Of a DNA stretch of 64,000 nt, positions 62,066 through 64,000 are shown one piece after another. Source of the stretch: Eutreptiella sp. 'Long Island Sound 2002'. Taxonomy: Eukaryota; Euglenozoa; Euglenophyceae; Eutreptiales; Eutreptiaceae. Where the stretch lies: NCBI GenBank assembly GCA_964036045.1, contig OZ038392.1, positions 33,865,330-33,929,329 of the forward strand, read 5' to 3'. The notes under the pieces are model-generated. The model ran no database searches, was not told where the DNA came from, and worked only from the letters and a program-made list of their open reading frames with translations. Made by a program: the position numbers and the translations under genes. How positions within the stretch are numbered: position 1 is the stretch's first letter; every line of letters starts with the position of its first letter.

Positions 62066-64000
62066 TTGCATGGCACCATCGCATCCACTCAAGTATCAGT
62101 CACTCATCGCATCCACTCAGCTATCCATTCACTTAACTCAGGAAATTGCGTGACTGGGGGGGGGGGGGCTGCATGCTTTGAGGGGGGTGCCTGGGGTAGC
62201 TACCATAGGTGGATAAAAGCCATGCTGTTTGTTGTCAAGTGGGGTACGTGGTGGTAAGGGTTCGGCTGAACGGCAAGGTGCACAAGTTGTGGGGCAGCGT
62301 TGGTTGGAAGAGAAAGAGCATGCCACATTTGTGTGCCAATTTTCCAATTTGTTGACTCTCAATTGAATAATTATTCAATTGGCCTTTTGGTGCAGGTATG
62401 CGGTGAACAACATGCATGCATATGTATTGCCAACATTTTTCAATGGGCAAACAATGAGGGCCAACATGTTTGCCGGGGAATTTGTGTTGTTTTGCGGCAC
62501 CAAACAACCGTTGTTTTTCGGGCAAAAGGCAAAGGCACCCCCCCCCCCCCGGGTGGCTTACCCAAAGGGGCATCGAGTGCGAAGCGCCCCACAAGTACTT
62601 TGCTACGCAAAGGTTTCAACATTCATGGCACCTATCTGTTTGCCATACAGCCATCACTTGCCACAAGGTGGTCCCTACATTGCTCTCACCATCTTTGGCC
62701 CTAATGTTAGGCTCAACAACATATCCCGAACATTGCTCTGAATATATTTCCCCCAAATGTACAAGGAAACAAAGGGCTGTCCGTGGTATATATCACCTCC
62801 AAAAACAACCCCCCCTATGCAGATTGCCCACCCTCTAGACCACCGCCTTCATCCCCTTGTTCAGCTCCCCCCCCATGGGGGGCTTTTATTTTGGGGGGCC
62901 GGGGAATGGGGCCCCGCCCCCCTCTAAAAGCAGTCCTTATGCCACTATATACGACTCGCGCGCTGAAACGAAACATACCTCAAAAGTGTACGATGCAGCC
63001 CCTCTAAATGACCGCCTCGGAGAGCTGATTCGCGCCGTCATATTTGTTTTGATGAATCATGGCTGTTTTGCAAAGTTAGGACCTTTACAAGGTTTTAACT
63101 TCTTTAGCAGCATCCACTAATGCCATATAAGCTAGGGATGCAATTTAAAGGTGCACACAAAGAAAAACACCATGTGGCTCCGTTTTCAGGGTGTTGTTTC
63201 ATTATAAAAATTGCGAAAAGATTCATAAAAACTTTCAAGTCTAAAGCCTTTAGCTAAACAAAGACGCGAAGCATAGTGTCAATGGATCACATAAATGCCG
63301 AACCAATATCATGTGTGACTCGTAGTCCGTTGTTCACCATCGTAGCTTGCACAAGATACTATGTACATCTCATGTGGCACAAGCTTCTTACTACTCGTCT
63401 CCCACAAGCTTCACATCGTACCTTCTACACACAAAGTCCTAGTCCTAATCCCCATGCACCTTAACACCTCATGGCTGCAAAGAGAAAGGTAGGATGTGGT
63501 GTGATAAACTACACTCATGTATGCAAATGTGATATGCACTGAGGTACGTGAAAGAAAACATATTCACGGGGAAAGACGGCGAGTATGTACAGACACATGC
63601 GAGACGTCCCTTGAATCGGCCAACAGTAATACTGACAATCCTTCTCTTAACATCAGCTCAGGGACAAATCCGTCAGAACTATTTACGGGGATACGACAAC
63701 TTGTCTCTTCATCAAATCTTTTAATGAAAAATGATGACACACGTCCATTCTCCCAGATCGCGGTCTTCAGCCCGGTGATCTGCAGTACGCACTCCTCCTC
63801 ACAGAGTTATGGATAAGCTACAATCGGTAATCAATCGGCATCTGAAGTAGGCGCACCCTTAAGGAAAATCTGTTTTTTCTTACTCCCCCCCAGACCTCAC
63901 ATCGAAACTGTGGGTGTCTTAGGGGGGCGCCTTCCCCATCAGGACTCACAAAATGCACTCTATCAGGTGGGCGGCGGAGGACCCCCCCCCCCGAATCGTA
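62066..64000. other. Unassigned spacer right of gypsy B
   Basis: No credible gene. It begins with GGCACCATCGCATCCAC (62072-62088), the inverse of the left flank of gypsy B; CATCGCATCCACTCA recurs about 35 bp further on. It contains G-runs and C-runs (about 62157, 62539) and a perfect 22-bp palindrome (62360-62381). Near 63874-63892 the minus strand reads GGGGGGGAGTAAGAAAAAA, which resembles the purine-tract/LTR-start junction of the gypsy family but does not continue. Confidence 0.6.
62360..62381. repeat. Perfect 22-bp AT-rich palindrome
   Basis: CAATTGAATAA followed by its exact complement. Its function is unknown. Confidence 0.9.

Noticed and set aside
63874-63892. Third gypsy LTR on the minus strand at the window end
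   Set aside because: Only about 19 bp resemble the purine-tract/LTR junction and the similarity does not extend.

Overview
This window is a stack of transposable elements from a eukaryotic nuclear genome. I find no clear single-copy host gene. The signs are LINE-type and chromovirus-type reverse transcriptases, LTRs with AATAAA signals, target-site duplications of LINE length, minisatellites and nested insertions. The host cannot be named from this sequence. A large, repeat-loaded genome of a protist, alga or invertebrate fits. Base composition is mosaic: the LINE copies are extremely GC-rich, the gypsy elements moderate, and the spacers AT-richer.

Layout. (1) 1-16481, minus strand: copy 1 of a giant APE-type LINE, cut by the window edge inside its reverse transcriptase. 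It holds ORF2 (partial), a frameshifted ORF1, about 34 tandem monomers of ~212 bp and a 5' leader. The leader is split by a 1982-bp insert (13954-15935) with a perfect 15-bp target duplication; the insert carries a RanBP2-type zinc-finger ORF. (2) 16482-17942: unassigned T-rich sequence with a recurring short motif. (3) 17943-23713 plus 46389-46718: gypsy copy A, a 5'-truncated chromovirus (RT, RNase H, integrase, chromodomain, 3' LTR). (4) 23714-46374, plus strand: copy 2 of the LINE, 22661 bp, inserted in the 3' LTR of gypsy A and bounded by a 14-bp target duplication. It has a leader, about 18 monomers, ORF1 (CCCH and C2H2 fingers), ORF2 (endonuclease and RT), ORF3 in another frame (RNase H-like and zinc knuckle), further ORFs of unknown function, a duplicated C-rich 3' region, structured tRNA-like segments and a CTCAAAC-repeat tail. 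(5) 46719-48523: spacer with a 39-bp minisatellite. (6) 48524-62065: gypsy copy B with both LTRs, gag and pol, broken by one in-frame stop, one frameshift and a nested 2259-bp minus-strand gag-only LTR element. (7) 62066-64000: unassigned spacer.

How the parts relate. The two gypsy copies are one family: LTRs of about 785 bp with an embedded tRNA-like module, an initiator-Met-like primer site, a purine tract and a chromodomain integrase. The two LINE copies are one family whose 5' monomer arrays differ in copy number (34 against 18), as happens for promoter monomers in mouse L1. Insertion order is readable: gypsy A came before LINE copy 2, LINE copy 1 before the zinc-finger insert, and gypsy B before the gag-only element. 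The most unusual object is the >22-kb LINE, with its monomer promoter array, same-frame ORF1-stop-ORF2 junction, RNase H in a shifted frame and extra ORFs downstream of RT.
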